Numbered from the stretch's first letter, positions 45,712-56,487 are shown. The stretch: 63,683 bases of DNA from Peptococcaceae bacterium (GCA_017399005.1 JAFQEO010000025.1:1-63683); one strand, 5' to 3'. The notes: a model not told the origin generated them from the letters alone. Numbers and translations are program-made.

Positions 45712-45762
45712 AATCAAATGTAATGTGTAATTTCGGAATTTCAATAGAAAGAGGTGTAACGG

Positions 45763-45966
45763 ATGAAAGAAGGTATTCACCCACAGTACGAAACTGTAAA
45801 AGTTATCTGCGCTTGCGGTAACGAATTCGAAACCAGATCTACTTCTAAAAAAGATATTAAAGTAGAAATCTGTTCTCAGTGCCATCCTTTCTACAGCGGT
45901 AAACAGCGTGTTCATGCTGCTGCTGGTAGAGTAGAAGCATTTAACAAGAAATTTAATAGAGGCTAA
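45763..45966 (+). CDS. rpmE: 50S ribosomal protein bL31 (zinc type)
   Basis: The 67-residue protein has CACG and CSQC motifs, the zinc-binding (C+) form of L31, and ends AFNKKFNRG. Cells often replace it with a zinc-free paralog under zinc shortage; no such paralog lies in the window. It has its own promoter and terminator. Confidence 0.97.
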   Translation: MKEGIHPQYETVKVICACGNEFETRSTSKKDIKVEICSQCHPFYSGKQRVHAAAGRVEAFNKKFNRG

Positions 45967-45980
45967 TTGCCTAAGAATAA

Positions 45981-46012
45981 AGAGCATCGACGGGAGTCGG
46001 TGCTCTTTTTTT
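45981..46012 (+). terminator. terminator after rpmE
   Basis: AGAGCATCGAC pairs with GTCGGTGCTCT (one G-T) and is followed by seven T. Confidence 0.9.
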
Positions 46013-46113
46013 CTCACTTGCACATAAAATCACAAGCGAATTAACGAAAAATAAAGATTATCTCAATTCCCTGTAAAATTTATAAATTGCATGCATAAAT
46101 CAGGGAAAAAAGA

Positions 46114-46143
46114 TTGACTATCAAGTCCCTTGTCGGGTATCAT
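46114..46143 (+). promoter_or_regulatory. promoter of the Mrp/Mbh-like operon
   Basis: TTGACT (46114-46119) and TATCAT (46138-46143) have an 18-base spacer, 60 bases before the first gene. Confidence 0.6.
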
Positions 46144-46203
46144 TATATGGATAATGGAAATTTTGTGATTAATAATAAATAATTACGTAAGGAGGTGTTC
46201 GAG

Positions 46204-46785
46204 TTGAAAACAAAAGATATGCTGAATGACAAAACGATTGTCGGCTCTCCGGTGAAACATCTGGTAGTGCTGGCTGTTGTGCTGTTTGCCTTCTGGTTCC
46301 TGCTGAGCGGTAAAGTGGATTTCAAATTCCTGCTGTACGGGGCTCTGACGGCAATTATTTCTGCCTGGATTTGTGTGCCGCTGCTGCTGATGCCGAATGC
46401 GGACGGAACCAAAAAATATTTCATCTTTGATGTAAATCTGGGCAAATATGCGCTGTACTGGCTGTGGCTGCTGAAAGAAGTAGTAAATGCCAATATTGAC
46501 GTTGTAAAAGCTACTGTAAAATCTGAAATGGTGATTAATCCGAGAGTGATTGCTTTCCGCATTAAATACGACAATCCAATGGCGTATACCACTCTGGCAA
46601 ACTCCATTACACTGACCCCGGGGACTGTTACAATGAATGTAACAGAGGACGGCTTATATGAAATTCATGCACTGACTGATGGTGCTGCCGAAGGTCTGTT
46701 AGGCGGCGGTATGCAGCAGAAAGTTGCAGATCTGTTTGGCGAACCGTTTATCTACGAAGTTGTAGAGGAAGGAGAAGTACAATAA
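46204..46785 (+). CDS. mnhE: Mrp-type antiporter subunit E (MbhA-like)
   Basis: The 193-residue protein has two N-terminal membrane spans and a cytoplasmic domain with NPRVIAFRIKYDNPMAYTTLANSITLTPGT, diagnostic of MnhE. The start is TTG at 46204, eight bases after GGAGG. It opens an operon in which most stops and starts overlap or are a few bases apart. Confidence 0.9.
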   Translation: MKTKDMLNDKTIVGSPVKHLVVLAVVLFAFWFLLSGKVDFKFLLYGALTAIISAWICVPLLLMPNADGTKKYFIFDVNLGKYALYWLWLLKEVVNANIDVVKATVKSEMVINPRVIAFRIKYDNPMAYTTLANSITLTPGTVTMNVTEDGLYEIHALTDGAAEGLLGGGMQQKVADLFGEPFIYEVVEEGEVQ

Positions 46786-47048
46786 TGAACGCTATTTGGG
46801 GTTTTATCATGGTCGCTGTAGTAATCATTATTGGGCTGATGCTCCAGCGTGTTTTCCAGGGACCAACAATTTATGACCGTATGAACGGTCTGGGCGTTAT
46901 CGGTGCCGATACAATCCTGTTACTGGTATTATTCGGCTATGTGGATGGCCGCCCTGATATGTATGTGGATATCGCAATTTCCTATGCGATTTTAGGTTTT
47001 ATCTGTTCTGTAATCGTAGCAAAATATATGGGAGGTAAAAACGTATGA
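46785..47048 (+). CDS. mnhF: Mrp-type antiporter subunit F (MbhB-like)
   Basis: The 87-residue protein has three membrane spans and the family segment RVFQGPTIYDRMNGLGVIGAD. Its start overlaps the mnhE stop by one base. Confidence 0.9.
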   Translation: MNAIWGFIMVAVVIIIGLMLQRVFQGPTIYDRMNGLGVIGADTILLLVLFGYVDGRPDMYVDIAISYAILGFICSVIVAKYMGGKNV

Positions 47049-47368
47049 GTTTAGCAATCAACGAAATTATTGCAGTTGTTCTGCTGGTTGCCAGTCTGTT
47101 TTTCTTCCTGGCCTCTGCGATCGGTTTACTGCGTCTGCCGGACTTCTATACACGTCTGCACGCTTCCGGGAACAGTGAAACATTAGGCCTGATGCTGGCC
47201 TGCCTGGGTCTGGTTATTTATGAAGGGCCAAACCTGCTGTCTGTAAAAATGGTAATCGTATTTCTGCTGGTATTTCTGGCAAACCCGATCGGGACTCATA
47301 TTCTGGCGAAAGCTGCGCTGAAATCCGGTCACCCTGTATGGACACTGAAAGATAAGGAGGAGGAATAA
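47045..47368 (+). CDS. mnhG: Mrp-type antiporter subunit G (MbhC-like)
   Basis: The 107-residue protein has three membrane spans and the signature GLLRLPDFYTRLHASGNSET. The start overlaps the mnhF stop by four bases. Confidence 0.92.
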   Translation: MSLAINEIIAVVLLVASLFFFLASAIGLLRLPDFYTRLHASGNSETLGLMLACLGLVIYEGPNLLSVKMVIVFLLVFLANPIGTHILAKAALKSGHPVWTLKDKEEE

Positions 47369-47370
47369 GC

Positions 47371-47613
47371 ATGCAAGTATTAATTATTGAAGCTCTGCTG
47401 CTGTTATTCTTAATCTTTATAACAGTTTGCATTTTAATTTCTAAAGATATTCTGGCCTGCACTATCATTTACAGTGCGTTCAGTTTCTGTGCTGTACTGA
47501 CTTACTTTATGTTTGGGTCTCCTGACGTTGCCTTTACAGAGGCAGTAATCGGGACAATGTCCACCATATTCTTCATTGCAGCGCTGAAAAAAGTGGATCG
47601 GTGGTGTAAATAA
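47371..47613 (+). CDS. DUF4040 / MbhD-like antiporter subunit
   Basis: The 80-residue protein with three membrane spans carries FGSPDVAFTEAVIGT, typical of the MbhD domain that in Mrp complexes is fused into the C-terminal part of MrpA. Here it is a separate gene, as in archaeal Mbh. Confidence 0.85.
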   Translation: MQVLIIEALLLLFLIFITVCILISKDILACTIIYSAFSFCAVLTYFMFGSPDVAFTEAVIGTMSTIFFIAALKKVDRWCK

Positions 47614-47615
47614 CA

Positions 47616-47951
47616 ATGGGAAAAACATTATCAACAATTCTGATGGCTGTTGTAACTGTCCTGTTCTGTTTATGCACTGTATTCCTGCCGCCGATTGGCG
47701 ATGTGAATTCTGCACCGAACCAGCATGTTACACCACATTATATTGAACATGCAAAAGAGGATACCGGTTCTCCTAACATTGTAACCGCTACTCTGGCTGA
47801 CTACAGGGGCTTCGATACTCTGTGGGAAACTTCTGTAATGTTCGTATCCGGTTTAACAGCCTGCATGATTCTGATGGTTAACACCGAAGAAGGCAAAAAA
47901 GTTCTGAAAAAAGGGAAAAAAGAGAAAGGGGGAGCAAAAAATGGGCAATAA
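47616..47951 (+). CDS. MbhE-like antiporter subunit
   Basis: The 111-residue protein has two membrane spans and TATLADYRGFDTLWETSVMF, matching the MbhE segment (again part of MrpA in classical Mrp). The C-terminal tail is very Lys-rich. It overlaps mnhB by 11 bases. Confidence 0.8.
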   Translation: MGKTLSTILMAVVTVLFCLCTVFLPPIGDVNSAPNQHVTPHYIEHAKEDTGSPNIVTATLADYRGFDTLWETSVMFVSGLTACMILMVNTEEGKKVLKKGKKEKGGAKNGQ

Positions 47952-48429
47952 CAAAATGAAAAAACCTTTCGGTGGTATTGTTCTGGACTCTTCCTTCCGT
48001 ATTATTATTCCTTTCACCCTGGTGTACGGGATTTATATTCTGACACACGGTGAATACAGCCCGGGCGGCGGCTTCCAGGCTGGTGCGCTGCTGGCAGTCG
48101 GTATTGTACTGGTACGTCTGATTCAGGGTGCTGACAAAGAAAGCTTTAACATTACAGGCCCGCTGGCAATTGTCTGTGCCGGTGTAGGTACTTTTATTTA
48201 TGCGGCAACCGGCTGGCTGACCATTTTTGGCGGCGGGAAATTCCTGGATTACACTTTCCTGCCTGTTCCAATGCATCACTGGGGCGAGCTGCATGCACTG
48301 GGGATTCTGATGATTGAAATCGGGGTTACCGTTTGCGTAATGATGACAATCATCGATATTATGGACGCAATTATTGAGCGTTTAGATGATGATGACGAAG
48401 AAGAGGGGGTAGATATCTGTGAGCGCTAG
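47941..48429 (+). CDS. mnhB: Mrp-type antiporter subunit B (MbhF-like)
   Basis: The 162-residue MnhB-domain protein has four membrane spans and HGEYSPGGGFQAGALLAVG, the family signature. The tail is acidic (DDDDEEEG). It overlaps mnhC by 11 bases. Confidence 0.92.
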   Translation: MGNNKMKKPFGGIVLDSSFRIIIPFTLVYGIYILTHGEYSPGGGFQAGALLAVGIVLVRLIQGADKESFNITGPLAIVCAGVGTFIYAATGWLTIFGGGKFLDYTFLPVPMHHWGELHALGILMIEIGVTVCVMMTIIDIMDAIIERLDDDDEEEGVDICER

Positions 48430-48808
48430 TACATTAGATGTTATCAATAACTTCCTGGCAACCAAAGGAATCTATTCTCTGGTTCTGATTTTACTGTTTT
48501 TAGGTATGTACGGTATGATTGTCAGCAACAACTACATGAAAAAAATGATGGCAATGAATGTTATGCAGGTTGCTGTAATCTTCTTCTTCCTGTGCTTTGC
48601 ACAGAAAACAGGCGGTATGATTCCGATTTTAGACGGTGTTACCACAAACCCTGACCTGTACATCAACCCGCTGCCTCATGCACTGATGCTGACAGCCATC
48701 GTAGTTAGCTTAGGTACCACAGGTGTTGCGATTGCGCTGTTAATGCGTATCAAAGAAACCTTTGGTTCTGTTGAGGAAGATGAAATTCTGGGGAGGGCAG
48801 ATAAATGA
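48419..48808 (+). CDS. mnhC: Mrp-type antiporter subunit C (NuoK-like, MbhG)
   Basis: The 129-residue protein has three membrane spans like NuoK and the block NPLPHALMLTAIVVSLGTTG. The start is GTG. It overlaps the first mnhD gene by four bases. Confidence 0.92.
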   Translation: MSASTLDVINNFLATKGIYSLVLILLFLGMYGMIVSNNYMKKMMAMNVMQVAVIFFFLCFAQKTGGMIPILDGVTTNPDLYINPLPHALMLTAIVVSLGTTGVAIALLMRIKETFGSVEEDEILGRADK

Positions 48809-50298
48809 GTCAACACTTTCCTGTTTTAATTGTATTACTGCCCTTAACTGCTGCGTTACTGAGCCCGTTCTTCAGCTATTTCCATAAACAGGCTGGCAAA
48901 TGGGTTGCAATTGCTTCACTGTTTGGTGCATTTGTATGTTCTGCCGGTCTGCTGATGCAGACAGTCCAGGACGGTGGCAAGGCTATCCATTACTGGATGG
49001 GTAACTGGATGCCACCACTGGGGATTGAATTTGTAGTAGATCCTGTAAACGCGATTATTGTAGCCATGATTACCTTCCTGGCAATGATGACCGCAATTTT
49101 CAGCACACCGTTCCTGAAAAAATCCAACTGGCTGTACATGGGCGGTTATTACACCTTAATGTCTCTGCTGTGCGTAGGTCTGTGCGGTATGACTTTAACA
49201 GGTGACGTATTTAACCTGTATGTATATCTGGAAATTGCTTCTCTGTCCGGTTATGGTTTAATTGCGCTGGGCGGCAATAAAGGGACACTGGCTGCGTTCC
49301 GTTATCTGTTAATTGGTACCATTGGTGCTTCTCTGTATCTGCTGGCAATCGGGTTCCTGTATTCTATGACTGGTTCTCTGAATATGGCAGACCTGTCTGT
49401 ACTGCTGCAGGATAAAATGGATTCTCCGCTGATTATTCTGGCTGTTGCACTGTTAATTGCAGCATTCGGTATTAAAGCAGCGCTGTTCCCGTTCCATGGC
49501 TGGCAGCCAGACTCCTACACTTATTCTCATCCGGGTGCAGCTCCGCTGATTTCCGGTGCGATGAGTAAAGTGCCTGCGTATGCAATGCTGCGCTTCTTCT
49601 TCTATCTGTTTGGTGCACAGCATCTGTTTGTACAGCACGGCTTAACAGTAATCGGTATTTTAGGTGCAATGGGTATTATCCTTGGTTCTGTAATGGCGAT
49701 TGCACAGGATGACTTCCGTCGTATGCTGGCATACTCCAGTGTGGCGCAGATTGGTTACATTGCCGTTGGTCTGGCAATTGGCAGTGTATACGGTTTAATC
49801 GGTGCGATTCTGCACGTTGTAAACCATGCATTTATGAAGAGTTCTCTGTTTATGGTAATCGGCGGTATTCAGTATCGCTTTGGTGAATTCCGCATCAGTC
49901 AGCTGGGGCAGATTCACAAAAAAATGCCGTTAACTGTGGTAACTCTGTGTATTGCGGCTCTGGGTATGATTGGGATTCCTCCAACAGGTGGTTTCTTCAG
50001 CAAATGGTATATCATGCTGGGCGCAATGGGTACAGAACAGTATATTTATGTTGCTGTGCTGGTAATCAGTAGTTTGCTGAATGCCGTGTACTTCTTCCGT
50101 GTAATGGAAAATGTGTTTGTTAACAAAGATCCTCAGCTGAAAGAAGTAAATCCTCCAGCCGGGAAACTGGAACTGCCTCTGCAGATGTTAATCCCGATTG
50201 TTGTGATGGGCTTAGGTATTCTGGTACTGGGCTTCTGCAATGCTTCCATCGTTGATGGTATTATTAAATTAGGTTTGCCGGAGGTGTTCTTAAGATGA
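48805..50298 (+). CDS. mnhD: MrpD-like proton-conducting subunit 1 (MbhH-like)
   Basis: The 497-residue protein has about fourteen membrane spans and the NuoL/M/N fold. The helix 5 Glu is in YLEIASLSGYGLIAL and the helix 7 Lys in GIKAALFPFHGWQPDSYTY. ISGAMSKVPAYAMLR and DDFRRMLAYSSVAQIGY follow. It should carry one ion path. It overlaps the next gene by four bases. Confidence 0.93.
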   Translation: MSQHFPVLIVLLPLTAALLSPFFSYFHKQAGKWVAIASLFGAFVCSAGLLMQTVQDGGKAIHYWMGNWMPPLGIEFVVDPVNAIIVAMITFLAMMTAIFSTPFLKKSNWLYMGGYYTLMSLLCVGLCGMTLTGDVFNLYVYLEIASLSGYGLIALGGNKGTLAAFRYLLIGTIGASLYLLAIGFLYSMTGSLNMADLSVLLQDKMDSPLIILAVALLIAAFGIKAALFPFHGWQPDSYTYSHPGAAPLISGAMSKVPAYAMLRFFFYLFGAQHLFVQHGLTVIGILGAMGIILGSVMAIAQDDFRRMLAYSSVAQIGYIAVGLAIGSVYGLIGAILHVVNHAFMKSSLFMVIGGIQYRFGEFRISQLGQIHKKMPLTVVTLCIAALGMIGIPPTGGFFSKWYIMLGAMGTEQYIYVAVLVISSLLNAVYFFRVMENVFVNKDPQLKEVNPPAGKLELPLQMLIPIVVMGLGILVLGFCNASIVDGIIKLGLPEVFLR

Positions 50299-51800
50299 CA
50301 ATTATTGATATCAGACCATTTCTGGCGGTAGGGGTTTCCTTATTAGCGGCAATCCTGATTATGTTTACCGGGAAAAAACCAAACCTGCGTGACTTCTGGA
50401 GCGTGGCGGCTGCGTTTATCAAATGCCTGCTGGTATTCTCCATGGTGCCTGCTGTTCTGGCTGGCAATGTGTACGAATTTACACTGTTCCAGGTAACAGA
50501 TACCCTTGGTTTTACTCTGCGTACTGATGCTGCGGGTATGGTGTTTGCCTGCGTATCCTCGTTCCTGTATATTCCGGTTTCCTTCTATGCAATCGGTTAT
50601 ATGCGCGGACATCACGAAAAAGAACAGACAGGCTTCTTTGCATCCTTTGCGGTTTGTCTGTCTGCTGCCATCGGGATTGCGTTATCTGCAAACCTGCTGA
50701 CATTCTTTATTTTCTATGAATTACTGACCATTGCAACCTGGCCTCTGGTTTTCCATGAAAGAAACGAAGAAGCAAGATTCTCTGGCCGTAAATATTTAGT
50801 TTACACTTTAGTGACCGGTCAGCTGATGCTGGCAGGTATTGTTGCAATCTATGTAATGGCTGGTACTCTGGAATTCCAGGCTGGCGGTTTCCTGACTGCT
50901 GACATGGCACCAACATGGGTTCTGCAGATGCTGTTCTTCCTGATGGTGCTGGGCGGCGCTGTAAAAGCCGGTGTTATGCCGCTGCATGGCTGGCTGCCAT
51001 CCGCAATGGTTGCGCCAACACCTGTTTCTGCTCTGCTGCATGCGGTAGCGGTAGTTAAAGCTGGTGCATTCTGCGTTCTGCGACTGATTGGGTTCGTATT
51101 CGGCCCTCAGCTGCTGGCAGAAATTGGCTGCGCAGATGTTCTGGCATGGGTTGCTGCATTTACAATTATCGCATCTTCTCTGATTGCGATGCAGCAGGAC
51201 AACTTAAAACGCAGACTGGCATTCTCTACAGTCGGTCAGCTGTCTTACGTTGTACTGGGTGCTGCTTTATTAGCACCACTTAGCATTCTGGGTGCATATT
51301 TCCATATTGTTGCCCATGCATTAATGAAAATTACTCTCTTTATGTGCGCTGGTGCAATTATTGTAACCGCTCATAAAGACAACATCAGTGACATGCACGG
51401 GATTGGTAAGAAAATGCCAATCACCATGGCATGCTTCACAATTGCTTCTCTGGGTATTGCAGGTATGCCGTTCATCATTGGTTTCCTGAGCAAATGGAAT
51501 CTGGCGCTGGGCGCATTACAGGTTGGTCAGCCTCTGTTTATTGCAGTGTTAATTGCAAGTGCGCTGTTAGGTCTGTCCTACCTGATGCCGGTTGCTTATC
51601 TGGCATTCTTTAAACCAAATGATAAAGGCGAATTTAAAACCTACGGCGAAGCAAACAAATTTATGCTGATTCCAATCTGCGTAACAGCAGCATTATCTGT
51701 AATTCTGGGTATTGTGCCTAACTTCGGGCCTCATCTGTATGATCTGGCAAGTATGGCAGCACAGAGCATTACTCAGGGCTGGATCGGGGGTGGCTGGTGA
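50295..51800 (+). CDS. mnhD: MrpD-like proton-conducting subunit 2
   Basis: The 501-residue paralog keeps Glu in FFIFYELLTIATWPLVFHE and the helix 7 Lys in GAVKAGVMPLHGWLPSAMVA, with the common PTPVSALLHAVAVVKAG block. In Mbh operons a hydrogenase module follows the MbhH gene; here another antiporter-type subunit comes instead. It ends one base into the start of the next gene. Confidence 0.92.
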   Translation: MTIIDIRPFLAVGVSLLAAILIMFTGKKPNLRDFWSVAAAFIKCLLVFSMVPAVLAGNVYEFTLFQVTDTLGFTLRTDAAGMVFACVSSFLYIPVSFYAIGYMRGHHEKEQTGFFASFAVCLSAAIGIALSANLLTFFIFYELLTIATWPLVFHERNEEARFSGRKYLVYTLVTGQLMLAGIVAIYVMAGTLEFQAGGFLTADMAPTWVLQMLFFLMVLGGAVKAGVMPLHGWLPSAMVAPTPVSALLHAVAVVKAGAFCVLRLIGFVFGPQLLAEIGCADVLAWVAAFTIIASSLIAMQQDNLKRRLAFSTVGQLSYVVLGAALLAPLSILGAYFHIVAHALMKITLFMCAGAIIVTAHKDNISDMHGIGKKMPITMACFTIASLGIAGMPFIIGFLSKWNLALGALQVGQPLFIAVLIASALLGLSYLMPVAYLAFFKPNDKGEFKTYGEANKFMLIPICVTAALSVILGIVPNFGPHLYDLASMAAQSITQGWIGGGW

Positions 51801-52042
51801 TGCAGTCTTTGAATAAAAAGAAAATCTATATCATCATTGCCATTGCCGTAGCGGTTTCCGTTGTACTGGAAGTGCTGATGGCACATCCACATGGTCATAA
51901 CTTCTGGCACACTATGCCTGGTTTTGACATTATCATGGGTTTTGTAGGCGGCTGGGCATTAATCCTGTTCGCAAAAAAACTGTTAGGTCCACTGCTGCAG
52001 CGTGACGAAAATTATTATGACGGAGGTGACGGTGATGAATAG
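51800..52042 (+). CDS. small two-span membrane protein of the antiporter operon
   Basis: The 80-residue protein has two hydrophobic segments (about 8-26 and 42-60), a His-rich stretch between them (HPHGHNFWH) and an acidic tail. The start at 51800 follows GGGGGTGG by six bases. Its position after MrpD-like subunits resembles MbhI of Mbh operons, but I see no clear sequence match. It may be an accessory subunit of the complex. Confidence 0.7.
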   Translation: MQSLNKKKIYIIIAIAVAVSVVLEVLMAHPHGHNFWHTMPGFDIIMGFVGGWALILFAKKLLGPLLQRDENYYDGGDGDE

Positions 52043-53783
52043 TATGGTGTTCCATCCTGGTTTGATTTTGATTGCGACCGGGTTCATCGCCGCAATCGTT
52101 CCGAAAAGTATTCGCAAATTTGTTCTGGCTGGCGGTCCTCTGGTGGCGCTGGCTGCAATGTTCTCTCTGTCTTACGGGGCAGAATGGATTGTACCGTTCA
52201 TTAACGGTATTGACCTGCATGTTGTACAGGTTGACCGGTTAAACTGGGTATTCGGTTTAATCTTCAGTATGATGGCTGCAATTGGCGGCATTTACTCTAT
52301 GCATAACAAGAGCTGGATGGAAGCACTGGCAAGTATGTGCTATGCTGGTGGTGCACTAGGTGTAACTCTGTGTGGCGACTGGATGACATTAATTTTCTTC
52401 TGGGAACTGATGGCAGCTTCTTCTCTGTTCTTAATCTGGTGCAATAACACTGCCAAATCCAGAAAAGCCGGTTTCCGGTACTTACTGGTTCATATGTTTG
52501 GCGGTAACATGTTACTGGCTGGTATTTTCCTGAAAGTAAGCGCTGGCGAAATGATGGTAAGCAGTCTGGCTGCCGGTCCTCATGACCTGGCATTCTGGCT
52601 GATTTTAATCGGGGTTGCAGTAAATGCTGCAATTCCTCCGATTCATGGCTGGCTGGTTGATGCTTATCCGGAAGGGACTATTACCGGTAGCGTATTCCTG
52701 AGTTCCTTTACCACAAAAGTTGCTGTATACTGCTTAATCCGTATTTTCGCAGGTACAGAATTCCTGATGTGGGTTGGTGTTATCATGGCTCTGTATGGTG
52801 CCTGCTTCGCGATTATCGAAAACGATATGCGCCGTCTGCTGGCATATCACATTGTCAGCCAGGTAGGCTTTATGGTAGCTGGTGTTGGTATTGGTACTGA
52901 CCTGGCTCTGAACGGGGCAACTGCTCATGCATTCAGCCACATTCTGTATAAATCCTTACTGTTTATGTGTGCAGGGGCTGTGATTTACGCAACAGGCATT
53001 CGCAAAATCAACCACTTAGGTGGTCTGGCTAAGAAAATGCCGTTTGTATTTGTATGTTTTGTCATTGCAGCGTTCTCCATCTCGGGGATTCCACTGTTCA
53101 ATGGTTTTATCAGTAAATCCATTACCATTACTGCGGCAATGGAAGCGGGTTTCCCTGCGATTGAACTGCTGCTGCAGCTGGCGAGTGTCGGTACTTTCTT
53201 ATCTATCACCATGAAAATGATTTATTTCATCTTCCTGCGTGAAGGCAAAGATGTAGAAATCAAAAATGAAATTCCAAAAAATATGTATGTAGCGATGGGC
53301 ATTGGAGCTGCACTGTGTACGGTTTACGGGATTTTCCCTGATTTACTGTATCGTTTCCTGCCATTCGCAATGGAATATCATCCATTCACTGTTGACCATA
53401 TCGTACAGTACATCCAGCTGCTGTGTGTAGCAATGGTGCCATTTATGATGTATCTGTCGCATATGGAACCACACGAACAGCTGACTCTGGATACAGACTG
53501 GCTGTATCGTAAACCGTTCGTTGCGCTGGTGTTAAGCATTTCCTCTCTGGTATGTGCAACCCGTGCTGCACTGGGTGGTTTCTTCCGCTGGATTTACGAT
53601 GCGTTCAATGAACTGATGGCAAACCCAATGCAGTTCCTGTGTCAGGAACCGCGTACGATGGAAGGTACAGGCGATGTGCCGGATAAATACAATCCAGACA
53701 GCTATCGCACAGCAATTGGGGAACCGATGGTTATTATCATGGCTGTATTCCTGGTAGCAGTTGCATTCATTGCGTTTGCATAA
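52035..53783 (+). CDS. mnhD: MrpD-like subunit 3, long form
   Basis: The 582-residue paralog is longer than the other two by a C-terminal extension with two extra hydrophobic segments (PFVALVLSISSLVCATRAA and the last 18 residues). Glu of helix 5 is in FFWELMAASSLFL, but the helix 7 Lys is replaced by Asn in AVNAAIPPIHGWLVDAYPEG; a Lys is present in SSFTTKVAVYCL. The extension may act like the lateral helix of NuoL. The start at 52035 follows GGAGGTGA. It closes the operon. Confidence 0.9.
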   Translation: MNSMVFHPGLILIATGFIAAIVPKSIRKFVLAGGPLVALAAMFSLSYGAEWIVPFINGIDLHVVQVDRLNWVFGLIFSMMAAIGGIYSMHNKSWMEALASMCYAGGALGVTLCGDWMTLIFFWELMAASSLFLIWCNNTAKSRKAGFRYLLVHMFGGNMLLAGIFLKVSAGEMMVSSLAAGPHDLAFWLILIGVAVNAAIPPIHGWLVDAYPEGTITGSVFLSSFTTKVAVYCLIRIFAGTEFLMWVGVIMALYGACFAIIENDMRRLLAYHIVSQVGFMVAGVGIGTDLALNGATAHAFSHILYKSLLFMCAGAVIYATGIRKINHLGGLAKKMPFVFVCFVIAAFSISGIPLFNGFISKSITITAAMEAGFPAIELLLQLASVGTFLSITMKMIYFIFLREGKDVEIKNEIPKNMYVAMGIGAALCTVYGIFPDLLYRFLPFAMEYHPFTVDHIVQYIQLLCVAMVPFMMYLSHMEPHEQLTLDTDWLYRKPFVALVLSISSLVCATRAALGGFFRWIYDAFNELMANPMQFLCQEPRTMEGTGDVPDKYNPDSYRTAIGEPMVIIMAVFLVAVAFIAFA

Positions 53784-53801
53784 GATTGAATATGAATTTT
53801 A

Positions 53802-53836
53802 AAGACCGTGAGGCGTTTGCCTTACGGTCTTTTTTG
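53802..53836 (+). terminator. terminator of the antiporter operon
   Basis: AAGACCGT..AGG pairs with CCT..ACGGTCTT, followed by six T. Confidence 0.88.
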
Positions 53837-53870
53837 TCTTATTACAGCACGGCTATAACGGAAATAAAGG

Positions 53871-53900
53871 TTGTGCGCTACGGGGGCTTTCTCGTATAAT
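53871..53900 (+). promoter_or_regulatory. promoter of glpK
   Basis: TTGTGC (53871-53876) and TATAAT (53895-53900) have an 18-base spacer. Confidence 0.55.
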
Positions 53901-53917
53901 AAAGATAGTTAGTTTAA

Positions 53918-55417
<1,500 letters not shown>

Positions 55418-55437
55418 CAGAAGGATGGTGAATTACC

Positions 55438-56250
55438 ATGAGAAAATATATGGTTGCAGCAGTGCAGATGGATACGCAGAATGAGAAGAGTGTAAACTGG
55501 GAACAGATGGCGGCATATATTGATGAAGCTGCCGGGAAGGGCGCGAAACTGGTGGCATTTCCGGAAGTTGTAAATATTCTCAGTGAAGAACCGGAGTTTG
55601 CTGAACAGATTCCGGGACCTACAACGGATTTGTTGATGCGCAAAGCAAAAGAACATCGGATCTGGATTCATGGTGGAAGTATCAGTGAGGTGAATCTGGA
55701 TGGCCCGCGCACATATAATACAACGGTGCTGATTAATCCGGAGGGTGAAATTGTGGCCCGCTACAGCAAATTGCACAATTTTGATATGACTCTGCCGGAT
55801 GGCAGCAGTGTGCGGGAATCGGATCGAAAAGAGCCGGGAAAAACAATAACAACGATAGAAACAGAACTTGGGCATCTGGGTTTTGCAATCTGTTATGATA
55901 TGCGTTTTCCGGAACTGTTTCGTCTGATGACGCTGCAGGGGGCGCAAATTATTTTCCTGCCGGCCAATTTCACTATGCCGACCGGGAAAGATCACTGGGA
56001 ACCGATTCTGAGAGCTCGTGCTATTGAAAATGGCTGTTATATTATTGCGCCGAACCAGGTTGGCGTGAAAGAAAAGTTTGTGGCCTATGGAAACAGTATG
56101 GTAATTGACCCGTGGGGAACTGTGATTGCCAGAGCGTCAGATAAACCTGGTCTGATTTTAGCAGAAATTGATCTGGATTATCTGGATGCAGTAAGAAGGC
56201 GGAATCCTTCTGTGCAGAATCGACGTACAGATGTTTATAATCTGCAGTAG
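55438..56250 (+). CDS. carbon-nitrogen hydrolase (nitrilase superfamily, Nit1/omega-amidase-like)
   Basis: The 270-residue amidase has the Glu-Lys-Cys triad: AFPEVVN, YSKLHNFD and GFAICYDMRFPELF. The sequence YSKLHNFDM and DMRFPEL point to the deaminated-glutathione amidase or omega-amidase branch. Those enzymes repair or recycle alpha-keto acid amides in the cytoplasm. It lies behind glpK and is probably co-transcribed. Confidence 0.88.
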   Translation: MRKYMVAAVQMDTQNEKSVNWEQMAAYIDEAAGKGAKLVAFPEVVNILSEEPEFAEQIPGPTTDLLMRKAKEHRIWIHGGSISEVNLDGPRTYNTTVLINPEGEIVARYSKLHNFDMTLPDGSSVRESDRKEPGKTITTIETELGHLGFAICYDMRFPELFRLMTLQGAQIIFLPANFTMPTGKDHWEPILRARAIENGCYIIAPNQVGVKEKFVAYGNSMVIDPWGTVIARASDKPGLILAEIDLDYLDAVRRRNPSVQNRRTDVYNLQ

Positions 56251-56302
56251 GATGCACTTGTCTGAATGGATTGTTTAAAATAGAAGAAAATAAGGTAAAA
56301 AG

Positions 56303-56338
56303 CAGCTAGAGTTAGTTATATCTCTGGCTGTTTTTTAT
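56303..56338 (+). terminator. terminator after the amidase gene
   Basis: CAGCTAGAG pairs with CTCTGGCTG (one mismatch as G-T) and is followed by TTTTTT. Confidence 0.85.
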
Positions 56339-56458
56339 TTTGAGTTGAAAATTGTGTATGATTCGTGATAATCTTGTGGAAAATGTTAAGATGTCTGTAA
56401 AAACTGGCTGCAATTTTGAAAGAATCTTCGGGAAATAGTAAAAAAACAGATTGAGTAC

Positions 56459-56487
56459 TTGCATTCTTGGCGGGAATCGCTTACACT
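56459..56487 (+). promoter_or_regulatory. promoter of cysK-sigH
   Basis: TTGCAT (56459-56464) and TACACT (56482-56487) are 17 bases apart. The gap 56251-56597 otherwise holds only the terminator above and a leader of about 100 bases with no known riboswitch motif. Confidence 0.45.

Noticed and set aside
46204..53783. Complex I (nuo) or Mbh hydrogenase operon.
   Set aside because: No iron-sulfur, NiFe or flavin subunit genes are present; only antiporter-type membrane subunits.
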